Shown here: in pieces, positions 1 to 8,920 of the stretch
Position numbering within the stretch: position 1 is the first letter of the stretch
Layout of the letters: each line of letters begins with the position of its first letter
Assembly: GCF_018129685.1 (NCBI RefSeq)
Contig: NZ_JAFCLG010000009.1
Span: 62,001 to 126,000, forward strand
Reading direction: 5' to 3'
Source: Bradyrhizobium manausense
GTDB lineage: Bacteria > Pseudomonadota > Alphaproteobacteria > Rhizobiales > Xanthobacteraceae
Length of the DNA stretch: 64,000 nucleotides
Program-made: the position numbers and the translations under genes
Notes under the pieces: model-generated
What the model was told of the DNA's origin: nothing
The model's input: only the letters and a program-made list of their open reading frames with translations
The model's database searches: none

Positions 1-419
1 AGGCGGGACATCACGGTGCCGATCGGCACGCCCTGGATGTCGGCGACCTCGCGGTAGCTCATGCCTTCCAGCATCACCAGCAGCAGAACTGAACGCTGTT
101 CCTCGACGAGCGTCGAGAGCGCCCGCTCGATGTCGCGTCCTTCTGCCTCCGTCCCGCTGGCATCCGGATTGTTCTCCGTCAGCTGCATGAACTGCGGACG
201 CCTTGCCAGCGAGCGCCGCCGGTTCTTGTTGAGGTTGGTCAGGATCGTGTAGAGCCAGCTCCTGACGTCGCCCCCGAGAAACAATCGCTCCGAACGCAAT
301 GCACGCACCAGCGTGTCCTGCACCAGATCGTCCGCCGCATCCGCATCGCGCGTCAGTGCGCGGGCGTAGCGGCGCAACGCCGGGATCATGGCTTCCACGC
401 TCTGGCGAAACGCGCTCAT
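1..419 (-). CDS. ECF-family RNA polymerase sigma factor (3' end outside window)
   Basis: Partial gene: the ATG at 419 is inside the window and about 139 codons are present before the left edge. Region 2 spans roughly residues 10-75, with ADDLVQDTLVRAL and the DVRSWLYTILTNLNKNRRR segment that contacts the -10 element. Region 4 follows a short linker, with SYREVADIQGVPIGTVMSRL as its helix-turn-helix. There is no region 1 or 3, which defines the extracytoplasmic-function class. It is divergent from fabI. No anti-sigma gene is visible because the downstream side is cut off, so the inducing signal cannot be inferred. Confidence 0.93.
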   Translation of the reverse strand, partial: MSAFRQSVEAMIPALRRYARALTRDADAADDLVQDTLVRALRSERLFLGGDVRSWLYTILTNLNKNRRRSLARRPQFMQLTENNPDASGTEAEGRDIERALSTLVEEQRSVLLLVMLEGMSYREVADIQGVPIGTVMSR

Positions 420-590
420 TCCGTCTGGACGTCCTTCACATCGGGCGCGAGCGCCCACAGCAATCATAACACCCGAATGGAACGGCTATTCCGGCGCCGG
501 AAACAGCGTTAACGCCGCGGATTAGGACTGTACCGCGTCGGAGGGCTGGTGTACCTCCAGACCTTAACGAGAGCTACAGGACGTGAGCAA

Positions 591-1415
591 ATGGCGCAGA
601 ATTCAGGTCTGATGCAAGGACTGATGCAGGGCAAGCGCGGGGTCATCCTCGGCGTGGCCAACAACCGCTCGATCGCCTGGGGCATCGCCAAGGCATGCCA
701 GGCGGCCGGCGCCGAGATCGCGCTCACCTACCAGGGCGATGCGCTGAAAAAGCGCGTCGAGCCGCTCGCCGCCGAGCTCGGCGCGCTCATGCTCGGCCAT
801 TGCGACGTCACGGATGCTGCCACCATCGACGCGGTGTTCGACGTGGTGAAGGAGAAGTGGGGCAAGATCGATTTCGTCGTGCACGCGATCGCGTTTGCCG
901 ACAAGGACGAGCTCGAGGGCCGCTACGTCGACACCACCGCGGACAATTTCTCCAAGTCGATGCTGATCTCCTGCTACTCGCTGACAGCCATCGCGCAGCG
1001 CGCCGAGAAGTTGATGACCGACGGCGGTTCGATCATCACGCTAAGCTACTACGGCTCCGAGAAGTGGATGCCGAACTACAACGTCATGGGCGTTGCGAAG
1101 GCGGCACTCGAGGCGAGCGTGCGCTATCTGGCCGCCGATCTCGGCGTGAAGGCGATCCGCGTCAACGCGATTTCGGCAGGGCCGATCAAGACGCTGGCCT
1201 TCGCCGGCATCGCCGATTCACGCCTTCTTCTGAAATACAACGAGCTCAATGCGCCGCTGCGGCGCAACGTGACGATCGAGGAGGTCGGCGACAGCGCGGT
1301 GTATTTCCTCTCCGACATGTCGCGTGGCGTCACCGGCGAGGTCCATCATGTCGATTCCGGCTACAACGTGCTGGGCATGGTCCGGCCCGACGCTTCGGAT
1401 GCGTCGAAGGACTGA
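591..1415 (+). CDS. fabI: Enoyl-[acyl-carrier-protein] reductase, NADH-dependent (FabI)
   Basis: Catalyses the last reduction of each fatty-acid elongation cycle, trans-2-enoyl-ACP to acyl-ACP, in the cytoplasm. The 274-residue product has the divergent FabI nucleotide-binding start (GVANNRSIAWGIA, about residues 21-33) instead of the classical SDR GxxxGxG. It has the FabI active-site pattern YNVMGVAK with Tyr163 and Lys170, preceded by a second Tyr in SYYGSEK. The reading frame is open back to 549, but ATG 591 follows AGGACG and gives the usual family length. The histidine phosphatase gene starts 12 bp downstream, so the two are probably cotranscribed. Confidence 0.96.
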   Translation: MAQNSGLMQGLMQGKRGVILGVANNRSIAWGIAKACQAAGAEIALTYQGDALKKRVEPLAAELGALMLGHCDVTDAATIDAVFDVVKEKWGKIDFVVHAIAFADKDELEGRYVDTTADNFSKSMLISCYSLTAIAQRAEKLMTDGGSIITLSYYGSEKWMPNYNVMGVAKAALEASVRYLAADLGVKAIRVNAISAGPIKTLAFAGIADSRLLLKYNELNAPLRRNVTIEEVGDSAVYFLSDMSRGVTGEVHHVDSGYNVLGMVRPDASDASKD

Positions 1416-1427
1416 CCGCCGTCAGCC

Positions 1428-2027
1428 ATGCCCGTGCCCACGATCTACTATCTTCGCCACGGCGAGACCGAGTGGAATGCGCTCGGCAGGCTTCAGGGCA
1501 CAAGGGACATTCCGCTGAATGCGCGCGGCCGCCACCAGGCGGTGCAGGCAGGCCTCATTCTGGCCGATCTGTTCAAGCGCGACGGCCGCGACAAGGCGGC
1601 GCTGCCCTATGTGTCGAGCCCGCTCGGCCGGGCCCGCCAGACCATGGAACTCGCGCGCGGCAAGCTCGAATTGCCGGTTGCCGACTACGCGCTCGACGAT
1701 CGCCTGCGCGAGATCGGCTACGGCGTCTGGGAAGGGCTGACGCTGGCCGAAAGCGAGGCGAGAGATCCCGGGATCTATGCGAGGCGCCTTGGCGACAAAT
1801 GGACCGTGGCGCCCGAAGGCGCGGAGACCTACGCCGATGTGCAGGTCCGCGTGCGCGCCTGGTACGACGAGCTCAAGGCCGACACCGTGGCGGTCGCCCA
1901 TGGCGGCACCTGCCGGGCCCTGATGGTCTCGCTTGGCCTGGAGACGCCGGCCAGCGCCGCCGATCTCTATATCGAGCAGGGCGCCGTTTACGTGTTCCGC
2001 GACGGCCGGCTCGAGAAGCATAGCTAG
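1428..2027 (+). CDS. Histidine phosphatase family protein (phosphoglycerate-mutase-like)
   Basis: A 199-residue cytosolic member of the branch-1 histidine phosphatase superfamily. The catalytic LRHGE motif (phospho-accepting His11) lies at residues 9-13, an acidic LREIGYGVWEG segment in the middle, and the second conserved His158 in VAHGGTCRALM. The family includes cofactor-dependent phosphoglycerate mutases and many small-molecule phosphatases. The short length and lack of mutase-specific insertions favour a phosphatase, but the substrate cannot be assigned. It lies between fabI and aroC on the same strand, starting 12 bp after fabI. Confidence 0.9.
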   Translation: MPVPTIYYLRHGETEWNALGRLQGTRDIPLNARGRHQAVQAGLILADLFKRDGRDKAALPYVSSPLGRARQTMELARGKLELPVADYALDDRLREIGYGVWEGLTLAESEARDPGIYARRLGDKWTVAPEGAETYADVQVRVRAWYDELKADTVAVAHGGTCRALMVSLGLETPASAADLYIEQGAVYVFRDGRLEKHS

Positions 2028-2049
2028 GCCCGGCTCGTCGCCCCGCCCT

Positions 2050-2140
2050 CCGCCGTCATGCCCGGGCTTGTCCCGGGCATCCACGAGCTTTCGTGCTTGC
2101 GGCGACGTGGATGGCCGGGACAAGCCCGGCCATTGCGACC
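2050..2140. repeat. Intergenic palindromic repeat (ATGCCCGGGCTTGTCCCGGG type)
   Basis: A long imperfect inverted repeat between the phosphatase gene and aroC. The left arm begins ATGCCCGGGCTTGTCCCGGG at 2058 and the right arm ends GGGACAAGCCCGGCCAT at 2133, so the transcript would fold into a strong stem. It codes for nothing convincing. Elements like this are scattered through Bradyrhizobium intergenic DNA. This family has only one copy in the window, so its dispersed nature is inferred. Confidence 0.7.
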
Positions 2141-2207
2141 GTGGTGGGCATTTGACCCCCCATCGAGAGCGCGTTACCACACGCCGGAACACAGCCAGCG
2201 AGCAGCA

Positions 2208-3296
2208 ATGTCCTTCAACACCTTCGGCCACATGTTCCGCGTCACCACCTTCGGCGAGAGCCATGGGGTGGCGATCGGCTGCGTGGTCGACGGCTGCCCG
2301 CCGATGATCCCGCTCACCGAGACCGACATCCAGCAGGACCTCGATCGCCGCAAGCCGGGTCAGTCGCGCTTCACCACCCAGCGCCAGGAGCCGGACCAGG
2401 TCAAGATCCTGTCGGGCGTGATGGCGCACCCCGAAACCGGCGTGCAGGTGACCACGGGCACGCCGATCGGACTTTTGATCGAGAACACCGACCAGCGCTC
2501 CAAGGACTATTCCGAGATCAAGGACAAGTTTCGCCCGGGCCATGCCGACTTCACCTACGAGGCGAAGTACGGCCTGCGCGACTACCGCGGCGGCGGCCGC
2601 TCATCGGCGCGCGAGACCGCGATGCGCGTTGCCGCCGGCGCGATCGCGCGCAAGGTGCTGCCGGACGTAAAGGTGCGCGGCGCGCTGGTGCAGATGGGCC
2701 CGCACAAGATCGACCGGGCGAAGTGGAACTGGGACGAGATCGCGAAAAATCCGTTCTTCTGTCCCGACAAGGACAAGGCGGCGTTCTTCGAGACCTATCT
2801 CGACGGCATCCGCAAGAGCGGCTCCTCGATCGGCGCGGTGCTGGAGATCGTCGCCGAGGGCGTGCCGGCCGGGCTCGGCGCGCCGATCTACGCAAAACTC
2901 GATTCGGATCTCGCCGGCGCGATGATGACCATCAACGCCGTGAAGGGCGTCGAGATCGGCGCCGGCTTCGGTGCGGCCGAGCTCACCGGCGAAGAGAACG
3001 CCGACGAGATGCGCACCGGCAATGACGGCACGCGCTTCTTGTCCAACCATGCCGGCGGCATTCTGGGCGGTATCTCCACCGGACAGCCGATCGTGGTGCG
3101 CTTCGCGGTGAAGCCGACCTCGTCGATCCTGCAGCCGCGCCTCACCGTCGATCGCCAGGGCGCCGACACCGAGATCATGACAAAAGGCCGCCACGACCCG
3201 TGCGTCGGCATCCGCGCCGTCCCCGTCGGCGAGGCCATGATGGCCTGCGTGCTCGCCGACCACTTTTTGCGGGACCGCGGGCAGGTTGGGCGGTAG
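2208..3296 (+). CDS. aroC: Chorismate synthase
   Basis: Final step of the shikimate pathway: 5-enolpyruvylshikimate-3-phosphate to chorismate, with reduced FMN. The 362-residue protein starts MSFNTFGHMFRVTTFGESHG, with the family signature GESHG and its N-terminal His. It continues with DYRGGGRSSARETAMRVAAG in the middle and FAVKPTSSI plus RHDPCVGIRAVPVGEAM near the C terminus. The frame is open upstream through the palindromic repeat to 2058, but the conserved N terminus fixes the start at ATG 2208. The preceding 180 bp, mostly repeat, separate it from the phosphatase gene. Confidence 0.97.
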   Translation: MSFNTFGHMFRVTTFGESHGVAIGCVVDGCPPMIPLTETDIQQDLDRRKPGQSRFTTQRQEPDQVKILSGVMAHPETGVQVTTGTPIGLLIENTDQRSKDYSEIKDKFRPGHADFTYEAKYGLRDYRGGGRSSARETAMRVAAGAIARKVLPDVKVRGALVQMGPHKIDRAKWNWDEIAKNPFFCPDKDKAAFFETYLDGIRKSGSSIGAVLEIVAEGVPAGLGAPIYAKLDSDLAGAMMTINAVKGVEIGAGFGAAELTGEENADEMRTGNDGTRFLSNHAGGILGGISTGQPIVVRFAVKPTSSILQPRLTVDRQGADTEIMTKGRHDPCVGIRAVPVGEAMMACVLADHFLRDRGQVGR

Positions 3297-3310
3297 CGGC
3301 AGAGACTCTT

Positions 3311-3464
3311 CACCTCTCCCGTAGGGAGAGGTCGGATCGCATCGAAAGATGCGATCCGGGTGAGGGGTTACAGTCTCACGGTGCGCTGCGGCCCCTCACC
3401 CGGATTGCTCAGGCGCGCAATTGCGCGCCAAAGCAATCCGACCTCTCCCCGACGGGGAGAGGTG
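3311..3464. repeat. Intergenic inverted-repeat element (CTCTCCC...GGGAGAG family)
   Basis: An inverted repeat of about 150 bp with outer arms CACCTCTCCCGTAGGGAGAG and CTCTCCCCGACGGGGAGAG. Inner arms GGATCGC/GCGATCC and GGGTGAGGGG/CCCCTCACCC enclose a smaller hairpin around GCGCGCAATTGCGCGC. The same kind of element recurs at 16511-16632 and 22306-22490, always between genes. It lies 15 bp after the aroC stop and could end aroC transcription, although it has no T-run. Confidence 0.75.
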
Positions 3465-3538
3465 AACACATCGTGCTTGTCACGGTACCAGCTCACCGCG
3501 CAGCTTGACGGCTTCACAACTTCGTCGGCAAATGCGGC

Positions 3539-4729
3539 ATGGAAAGCTCCGAGCTCCAGCGCATCGTCAATTGGCTGATCGACGGCGCCCGGTCGTCGCG
3601 CGGGACGGCCGAGATGATCTCGGACGCCTGCGAGCAACTGGTCGCAGCCGGCCTGCCGCTGTGGCGGTTCGGCGTCTTCATCCGCACGCTGCATCCCGAG
3701 ATCTTCGGCCGCAACTTCGTCTGGCGGCAGGGCGAGGAGGTCGAGATCGGCACTGTCGATTTCGAGGTTCTCGCCACGCCCGAATTCGCCCGGAGCCCGC
3801 TTCGGATCGTGTTCGAGGAAGGGCTGGAGGTCAGGGGACGCGTCAACGAGGTCGACACCAGGCGCTTTCCGTTCCTGGAAGACATGCGCGCCGAGGGCGC
3901 CACCGACTACATCGCGACGCCGATGCGCTTTCTCGACGGCTCGGTCCACGCCATCAGCTGGACCACCAGGCATCCCGGCGGTTTCAGCGACGACGACATC
4001 GCGACCATCCGCTCCATCGTGGCGCCGCTCGCGCGCGTCAGCGAGATCGTCACCCTGCGCCGCACCGCCGCGACCCTGCTCGACACCTATGTCGGCAACC
4101 GCGCCGGCGAACGCATTCTCGGCGGCCAGATTCGCCGCGGCCACAACGACACGATGCAGGCCGCGATCTGGCTGTCGGACCTGCGCGGCTTCACCGCGCT
4201 CTCGGACCGGCTGCCGGCCGAGACGGTGGTCGAGATCCTCAACCGCTATTTCGATTGCCAGGTCGCCGCGATCCGCGCCCAGGGCGGTGAGGTCCTGAAA
4301 TTCATGGGCGACGGCCTGCTCGCAGTGTTTCCGATCGACGAGTATGTCGGCGATGCCGCTCACGTCTGTGCTCGTACGCTGGAAGCTGCGCGCGAAGCCC
4401 GCGCCAGCGTCGATGCACTCGCGCATCCGGTCGGCGATGTCGTCGAGCGCTTTCGTTTCGGCGTCGCGCTGCATGTCGGCAACATCCTCTACGGCAATAT
4501 CGGCGGTGGCAACCGGCTCGACTTCACCTGCATCGGCCCCGCCGTGAATCTCGCGGCGCGGATGGAGAAGATCGCAGGGCGGCTGGGACGGACCGTCGTC
4601 GCCTCGGAGGTCTTCGCAAAAATCTGCCATCACGACTGGCGCGATCTCGGCGATTTTCCGATCGCGGGATTTTCCAGGGCGCAGCGCGTCTACGGGCTGG
4701 CCGAGGAGACGCCGGTGGTGATGGCTTAG
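3539..4729 (+). CDS. Class III adenylate/guanylate cyclase
   Basis: A 396-residue soluble protein with an N-terminal region of about 190 residues that I do not recognise and a C-terminal class III cyclase domain. The metal-binding aspartates are visible as Asp214 in LSDLRGFTALSDRL and Asp258 in KFMGDGLLAVFP. The downstream VNLAARMEK segment that carries transition-state residues is intact, so the enzyme should be active. No membrane helix or HAMP domain is evident, so the N-terminal region may be the sensory input. ATP versus GTP preference cannot be read with confidence. Confidence 0.88.
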   Translation: MESSELQRIVNWLIDGARSSRGTAEMISDACEQLVAAGLPLWRFGVFIRTLHPEIFGRNFVWRQGEEVEIGTVDFEVLATPEFARSPLRIVFEEGLEVRGRVNEVDTRRFPFLEDMRAEGATDYIATPMRFLDGSVHAISWTTRHPGGFSDDDIATIRSIVAPLARVSEIVTLRRTAATLLDTYVGNRAGERILGGQIRRGHNDTMQAAIWLSDLRGFTALSDRLPAETVVEILNRYFDCQVAAIRAQGGEVLKFMGDGLLAVFPIDEYVGDAAHVCARTLEAAREARASVDALAHPVGDVVERFRFGVALHVGNILYGNIGGGNRLDFTCIGPAVNLAARMEKIAGRLGRTVVASEVFAKICHHDWRDLGDFPIAGFSRAQRVYGLAEETPVVMA

Positions 4730-4780
4730 GGTACGGCATCGTAGGTCCACCGCATTCGCTCGGTCGGCAAGATCCAGTCG

Positions 4781-5953
4781 CTAGACGGCTGCCGCCATGA
4801 CCGACTTAAGCGGGACGTCCAATCGATAGGCAAATCCCGTCGGCTCGTAGGCGAGGTGCACCTGGCCACTCAGTTGGTGACCGAGCGACTCGATCATCCT
4901 CGTGCCGAAGCTTCGACGCGTTGGCGGCGCCACCGGGGGACCGCCGCTCTCGCTCCACGTCAGGCGCAGCCGCTGCCCGATGTCGTCGACCGTCCAGGCG
5001 ATGTCGACATGGCCGGAGGCATCGGACAGCGCGCCGAATTTGGTGGTGTTGGTGCACAATTCGTTGAACGTCATCGCGAGCGCAATGACGGCACCGGAGG
5101 TGATCCTGACGTCCGGCCCATTGAAATGGAAGCGTCTGCCCCCTTGAACATCGTAGGGATCGGTTGCGCCGCTGAGTGTATGAGTGAGGCTGGCATTTGC
5201 CCAGCTGACTTGCATCAGCAGATCGTGGGCCCGTCCCAAGGCCAGCAACCGGCCTTCCATCGCCTTCTGCCCATGCTCCAGATTGATGGCGCCGCGGAAG
5301 CTCTGCGATGCAATCGCGCTGACGGTCGCAAGGGTATTCTTGATGCGATGATGCAATTCCCCGAGGATGAGTTTCTGGAGCTTGTCGGCCGCATCGCGTT
5401 GTTGAGCTTCAATGCCTGCTTGAGCAAGCAACACCTTGGCGTCGGTACCGGCTTGCTCCAGCAGAAGTCGAAGATTCTCGTTCTCCGCCGCCAGGATGGC
5501 TTCTTGTGGCGAACGGGGCGCCTGAAGGATGTCCTCGGCGGAAACTGCGCTGGTGTCCGGAACGATCTGTAACGCGCCCGCGCCGATCATTGTCTGCAAC
5601 TGGGCGGTCAGTTCCTCGACGCCAAGCGGCTTGCGAAAGAAGCGGCTGTCCGCGGGCGTATCAGCCTCGGAGGGCTTCACCTGACCGGAAACCAGTATGA
5701 TCTTGATCGAGGGCCAGCGGTCGTGCACCGCGTGAGCCAGCTTCAGCCCGTCCATGCTGCCGGGCATCTGGATATCGCTGAACAGCAGCGATATGTCCGA
5801 CCGCGACTCGAGAATGGAGATCGCTTCGTCGGCGTTGACGGCTTCCACCGAATGAAAGCCGGCGTCCTCGACGATGTCGACGGCGCGCATGCGCAATATC
5901 ATCTCGTCTTCGACGACGAGAACGTTCGGCAACGGTGTTGGAGTTATTGACAT
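4781..5953 (-). CDS. Receiver domain-HWE family histidine kinase hybrid
   Basis: A 390-residue two-component protein. Residues 8-125 form a receiver domain (VLVVEDE at the start, phospho-acceptor Asp60 in LLFSDIQMPG, VSGQ switch region). A linker rich in Leu/Glu/Ala, probably coiled coil (about 145-190), leads to an HWE/HisKA_2 kinase module with GELHHRIKNTLATV (His202) and the LRLTWSESGGPPV segment typical of HWE kinases. There are no membrane helices, so it is probably cytosolic and driven by phosphorylation of its own receiver. ATG 5953 is chosen because the receiver fold begins right after it; the frame is open to 6325 without recognisable domains. Confidence 0.9.
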   Translation of the reverse strand: MSITPTPLPNVLVVEDEMILRMRAVDIVEDAGFHSVEAVNADEAISILESRSDISLLFSDIQMPGSMDGLKLAHAVHDRWPSIKIILVSGQVKPSEADTPADSRFFRKPLGVEELTAQLQTMIGAGALQIVPDTSAVSAEDILQAPRSPQEAILAAENENLRLLLEQAGTDAKVLLAQAGIEAQQRDAADKLQKLILGELHHRIKNTLATVSAIASQSFRGAINLEHGQKAMEGRLLALGRAHDLLMQVSWANASLTHTLSGATDPYDVQGGRRFHFNGPDVRITSGAVIALAMTFNELCTNTTKFGALSDASGHVDIAWTVDDIGQRLRLTWSESGGPPVAPPTRRSFGTRMIESLGHQLSGQVHLAYEPTGFAYRLDVPLKSVMAAAV

Positions 5954-6015
5954 CTCAGCCACGATACTTTCCCGCATCAGCCGACAAGATCGGCCTGCGC
6001 TTTGCGATTGTTGGT

Positions 6016-6261
6016 CTAGCGACGCGCCGTCACCAGACGAGCTTCTTGCACCGGGACATTGGAGTCGCCGTTGCGCAGGCAGGAGGCTTCGAAGTTGGGC
6101 CAGACCTGGTCGGAGCAATTCCGGACAGCGATCACCAGTCGATCTGCTTTTGCCGAGGTGACTGCGTCTTGCGCCCTCAATTCCGGAGCAAAACCGGGCA
6201 ACACGATTACGGATACGCCGAGGAGCGCGAATATCGCGAACGGGGCGAGAGATTTCATCAT
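6016..6261 (-). CDS. Small exported protein of unknown function
   Basis: An 81-residue product with a convincing Sec signal peptide (MMKSLAPFAIFALLGVSVIV, then a probable cleavage near ELRAQDA). The mature part is only about 50 residues and has two cysteines (RNCSDQVW and FEASCLRNG), suggesting one disulfide in the periplasm. Small exported proteins with this CSxxxWPxFxxxC pattern are, from memory, common in Bradyrhizobium, without known function. It reads in the same direction as the receiver-HWE kinase gene, 62 bp upstream of the start chosen for it. Confidence 0.7.
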   Translation of the reverse strand: MMKSLAPFAIFALLGVSVIVLPGFAPELRAQDAVTSAKADRLVIAVRNCSDQVWPNFEASCLRNGDSNVPVQEARLVTARR

Positions 6262-6514
6262 TTGGGGGCTGCTTTGGCTGTTGGCGGCTCCCGCTGCGTT
6301 CGGGGAACGTTGTTACAACAAGCAAAACAATATATTGTTCATTGTTTTCAACTTATATTTGAAGCCGTATTCGTCGAATGCAGCCCCTCGCCCGGTCTCC
6401 CTGACGTAAAATGGCCCGCACTGATGGAGGCCGTGATACGCCGGTGATGGCTCACCATGGGCCGCTTGACGGCCAATAGATACCAAATTCCGCAGCGCAA
6501 CTGGGTCACCTAAT

Positions 6515-6802
6515 GTGCCGCCGGCGAGCCGCGCGGTCTCAGCGCATGTCGGCGATCTCTTCATGGGGCTCGTTCCTGATTTCCGCGGCAAAGGTTTTGG
6601 CGAGCGGTTGCTGCGGCAGGCGGTTCAAGCTGCCGATGCGTTCGGCTTCCGGCGCATCGAACTCGGCGTGTTCGCGACCAACACCGCCGCGGCGGCTCTC
6701 TACAGGAAAGTCGGGTTCGTCGAGGAGGGCACCAAGAGGGGTGCGATCCTCCTCGACGGAATCTATCACGACGAAATCATCATGGCGCGCCTCAACGGTT
6801 AG
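6515..6802 (+). pseudogene. GNAT-family acetyltransferase, 5'-truncated remnant
   Basis: The 95 codons from GTG 6515 encode the C-terminal half of a GNAT fold: MGLVPDFRGKGFGERLLRQA is the acetyl-CoA pyrophosphate-binding motif A, followed by FGFRRIELGVFATNTAAAAL and YRKVGFVEEGTKRG (motif B). Intact single-domain GNATs are about 150-170 residues, and the first strands and helices are missing. Upstream in this frame there is no Met and no GNAT-like sequence before a stop at 6434. The 200 bp upstream are AT-rich, consistent with a deletion or rearrangement. A functional short protein is possible but less likely. Confidence 0.65.
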
Positions 6803-6814
6803 GCGGAAGGCCGC

Positions 6815-7120
6815 CTATTCTTCCGGCTCCGTCGTGAACAGCAGCGGATAGCCCTTGGCGCGGCCGGCGTCGGTGGCGCGGGTGGCCTTGGTTTCGGCGA
6901 CGTCCTTGGTGAACACCGCGACGACGCAGGCGCCCAGCTTGTGCGCGGTGATCATGACCTTGTAGGCCTGATCTTCGGTCATCCGGAATTCGGCCTTGAG
7001 CACCATCGTGACGAACTCACGCGGCGTAAAGTCGTCGTTGACCAGGATGACCTTGTGCAGCTTCGGCCGCTCGACCTTGGTCTTGGTCCTGGTTTTCGGC
7101 TTGGTGACGGTGTCGGCCAT
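6815..7120 (-). CDS. clpS: ATP-dependent Clp protease adaptor ClpS
   Basis: A 101-residue adaptor that delivers N-degron substrates to ClpAP. After a basic flexible N terminus (KPKTRTKTKVERPKLHKV) the ClpS core is complete: VILVNDDFTPREFVTMVL contains the conserved NDDxTP loop, and the KVMITAHKLGACVVAVFTKD helix-strand follows. It ends DAGRAKGYPLLFTTEPEE. It is convergent with the truncated GNAT gene, 12 bp away. clpA is not in the window. Confidence 0.95.
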   Translation of the reverse strand: MADTVTKPKTRTKTKVERPKLHKVILVNDDFTPREFVTMVLKAEFRMTEDQAYKVMITAHKLGACVVAVFTKDVAETKATRATDAGRAKGYPLLFTTEPEE

Positions 7121-7264
7121 CGTGTCCTGAAATACCCCGGTTCCGAGCTTTCAGCTGCTCGGCCATCCGGCCGGGCAACCGTTTCATTATATTGCGGGAC
7201 CCGCAACGTCTCCAAGACGGCCGGAGCGGTTCGAATCATGCCGTCGCGGACAGGCAGGGATGCG

Positions 7265-7648
7265 TCAAGGAAGCGCCCGGACGAGATGCATCGCGGCGAT
7301 GAGCGCGCCGACGGACAGGACGACCGACGCAATCATATAGGTTGCCGAGGCCCATGTCTGGCCGCGCTCGATCAGATACCAGGCATCCAGCGAGAAGGTC
7401 GAGAAGGTCGTGTATCCGCCGCAGATCCCGACCGTCAGAAAGATCCGGACGGCCTGAGGCAGGTTCCATCGGGTCGCGAACAATGCGGCGAAGACGCCGA
7501 TCAGAAACGAGCCCGTGACATTGATGATCAGCGTGCCCCAGGGAAAATCGATGCCGAATGCCCGGCCCGCGCCGATTGCGACGAGATAACGGATGACCGC
7601 GCCCAAAGCCCCACCAGCCGCGACCGCCAGAATGAATTGAATGTTCAA
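7265..7648 (-). CDS. crcB: Fluoride ion channel/exporter CrcB (FluC)
   Basis: A 127-residue four-helix membrane protein of the Fluc family, which works as an antiparallel dimer that lets F- leave the cytoplasm. Family landmarks are GGALGAVIRYLV near the N terminus, WGTLIINVTGSFLIG in helix 2 (the conserved Asn) and GICGGYTTFSTFSLD in helix 3 (the Phe/Thr/Ser pore residues). The start is taken as TTG 7648, which gives the usual family length. The upstream MFS gene ends 31 bp earlier on the same strand, and the leader of that pair carries a fluoride riboswitch match, which strongly supports the function. Confidence 0.94.
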   Translation of the reverse strand: MNIQFILAVAAGGALGAVIRYLVAIGAGRAFGIDFPWGTLIINVTGSFLIGVFAALFATRWNLPQAVRIFLTVGICGGYTTFSTFSLDAWYLIERGQTWASATYMIASVVLSVGALIAAMHLVRALP

Positions 7649-7679
7649 CGTATCGTTCCCCAGTTTACGACATGCACGA

Positions 7680-8888
7680 TCACTTTTTCTCCATTGCCAG
7701 GCCATCGCCGACGGCAAGCAGTCCCGCCAGCGCGGCCAGTGCGAAGCCGAGCCCGGCAAGGAACGTGCCGACCGGACCATAGGCGTCCCACAATGCGCCC
7801 GCGATGATGCTTGCGGCCAGCAGCGCAAGGCCGGTGAACAGGTTGAAATAGCCGAACGCAGTCCCGCGCAAGTCCGGCGGTGCCGTATCGGCGACGAGCG
7901 CCGAGAGCAAGCCTTGCGTCAGCCCCATATGCAGGCCCCACAGCACGACGCCGATCGCGAGGCCGGGGAGGTTAGGCAACAGCGCCAGCACGAGGTCGGC
8001 GCCGGCGAGAACGACGAGGCCGAGCGCGAGCAGGGCGGTCCGGTTGATCCGGTCCGACAGCACGCCGGCTGGATAGGCCGAGAGCGCATAAGCGATGTTC
8101 ATCAGCACCAGCACCGCCGGCGCCCACATGGCATTGAGGCCGATGTTCTGGGCGCGCAGGATCAGGAAGGCCTCGCTGAAACGCGCCAGCGTGAACACGA
8201 TGCCGATCGCGACGACCCGCCAGTAGACCGGTCCGAGCTGCCGCATCGCGGCGGCGTTGAGCGGGTTCTTCGCGGGCTCCCGGCTCGCATCCGGCTCCGG
8301 CTCCTTCACCGCGAATGCGATCAGCCCGAAGGACAGGAATGCCGGCACCACCGCAACCCAGAACACGGCGACAAAATGATCTGATGTCCACCACATCAGG
8401 CCGATTGCGACGAGCGGGCCGACGAAGGCGCCGATCGTGTCGAGCGACTGCCGAAGGCCGAAGCTCGCGCCGCGCAGGCCCGCTGGCGAGATATCCGCGA
8501 TCAGCGCATCGCGGGGGGCGCCGCGAATGCCCTTGCCGACACGGTCGATGAAGCGGGCAGCCACCAGCCAGCCGACACTGGGGGCGAGCGGGAACAGCGG
8601 CTTGGTCAGGGCGGCAAGGCCATAGCCGAGCGCGGCGAGCAGCTTGCGCCGGCCGAGCCAGTCGGACAACGCACCGGAGAAGATCTTCGTGATCGAAGCG
8701 GTCGCCTCCGCGATGCCCTCGATGAAGCCGACGGTGAGCGTGGAAGCGCCGAGCACGGTGACGAGATAGACCGGCAGCAGCGCGTGAATCATCTCGGAGG
8801 AGATGTCCATCAGCATCGAGACGAAGCCGAGCACCCAGATTCCCCTGGGCAGCTTGGCGTGCGCAGCATTCGGGGTGGTTATCGTCAC
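7680..8888 (-). CDS. MFS transporter, first gene of the fluoride-riboswitch operon
   Basis: A 402-residue major facilitator with about 12 hydrophobic segments. It starts LPRGIWVLGFVSMLMDISSE, and the loop 2-3 motif reads GALSDWLGRRK. The start is set at GTG 8888, preceded by AGGTCAGGACGC; the open frame to 8960 runs into the leader hairpin and is unlikely to be translated. It is followed 31 bp later by crcB and preceded by a fluoride-riboswitch-like aptamer and terminator, so its expression is probably induced by fluoride. Whether it exports fluoride or protects in another way is unknown. The family also includes drug and metabolite exporters. Confidence 0.88.
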   Translation of the reverse strand: MTITTPNAAHAKLPRGIWVLGFVSMLMDISSEMIHALLPVYLVTVLGASTLTVGFIEGIAEATASITKIFSGALSDWLGRRKLLAALGYGLAALTKPLFPLAPSVGWLVAARFIDRVGKGIRGAPRDALIADISPAGLRGASFGLRQSLDTIGAFVGPLVAIGLMWWTSDHFVAVFWVAVVPAFLSFGLIAFAVKEPEPDASREPAKNPLNAAAMRQLGPVYWRVVAIGIVFTLARFSEAFLILRAQNIGLNAMWAPAVLVLMNIAYALSAYPAGVLSDRINRTALLALGLVVLAGADLVLALLPNLPGLAIGVVLWGLHMGLTQGLLSALVADTAPPDLRGTAFGYFNLFTGLALLAASIIAGALWDAYGPVGTFLAGLGFALAALAGLLAVGDGLAMEKK

Positions 8889-8920
8889 GCGTCCTGACCT
8901 TCGTTGCAGGCAACAACAAA

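Noticed and set aside
695..2023. 442-codon plus-strand frame across fabI and the phosphatase gene
   Set aside because: It is a shifted frame of two clear genes with Arg-rich composition.
6313..6591. 92-codon minus-strand frame opposite the truncated GNAT gene
   Set aside because: It has no ribosome site or recognisable content and crosses an AT-rich junction. The GNAT motifs on the other strand are real.
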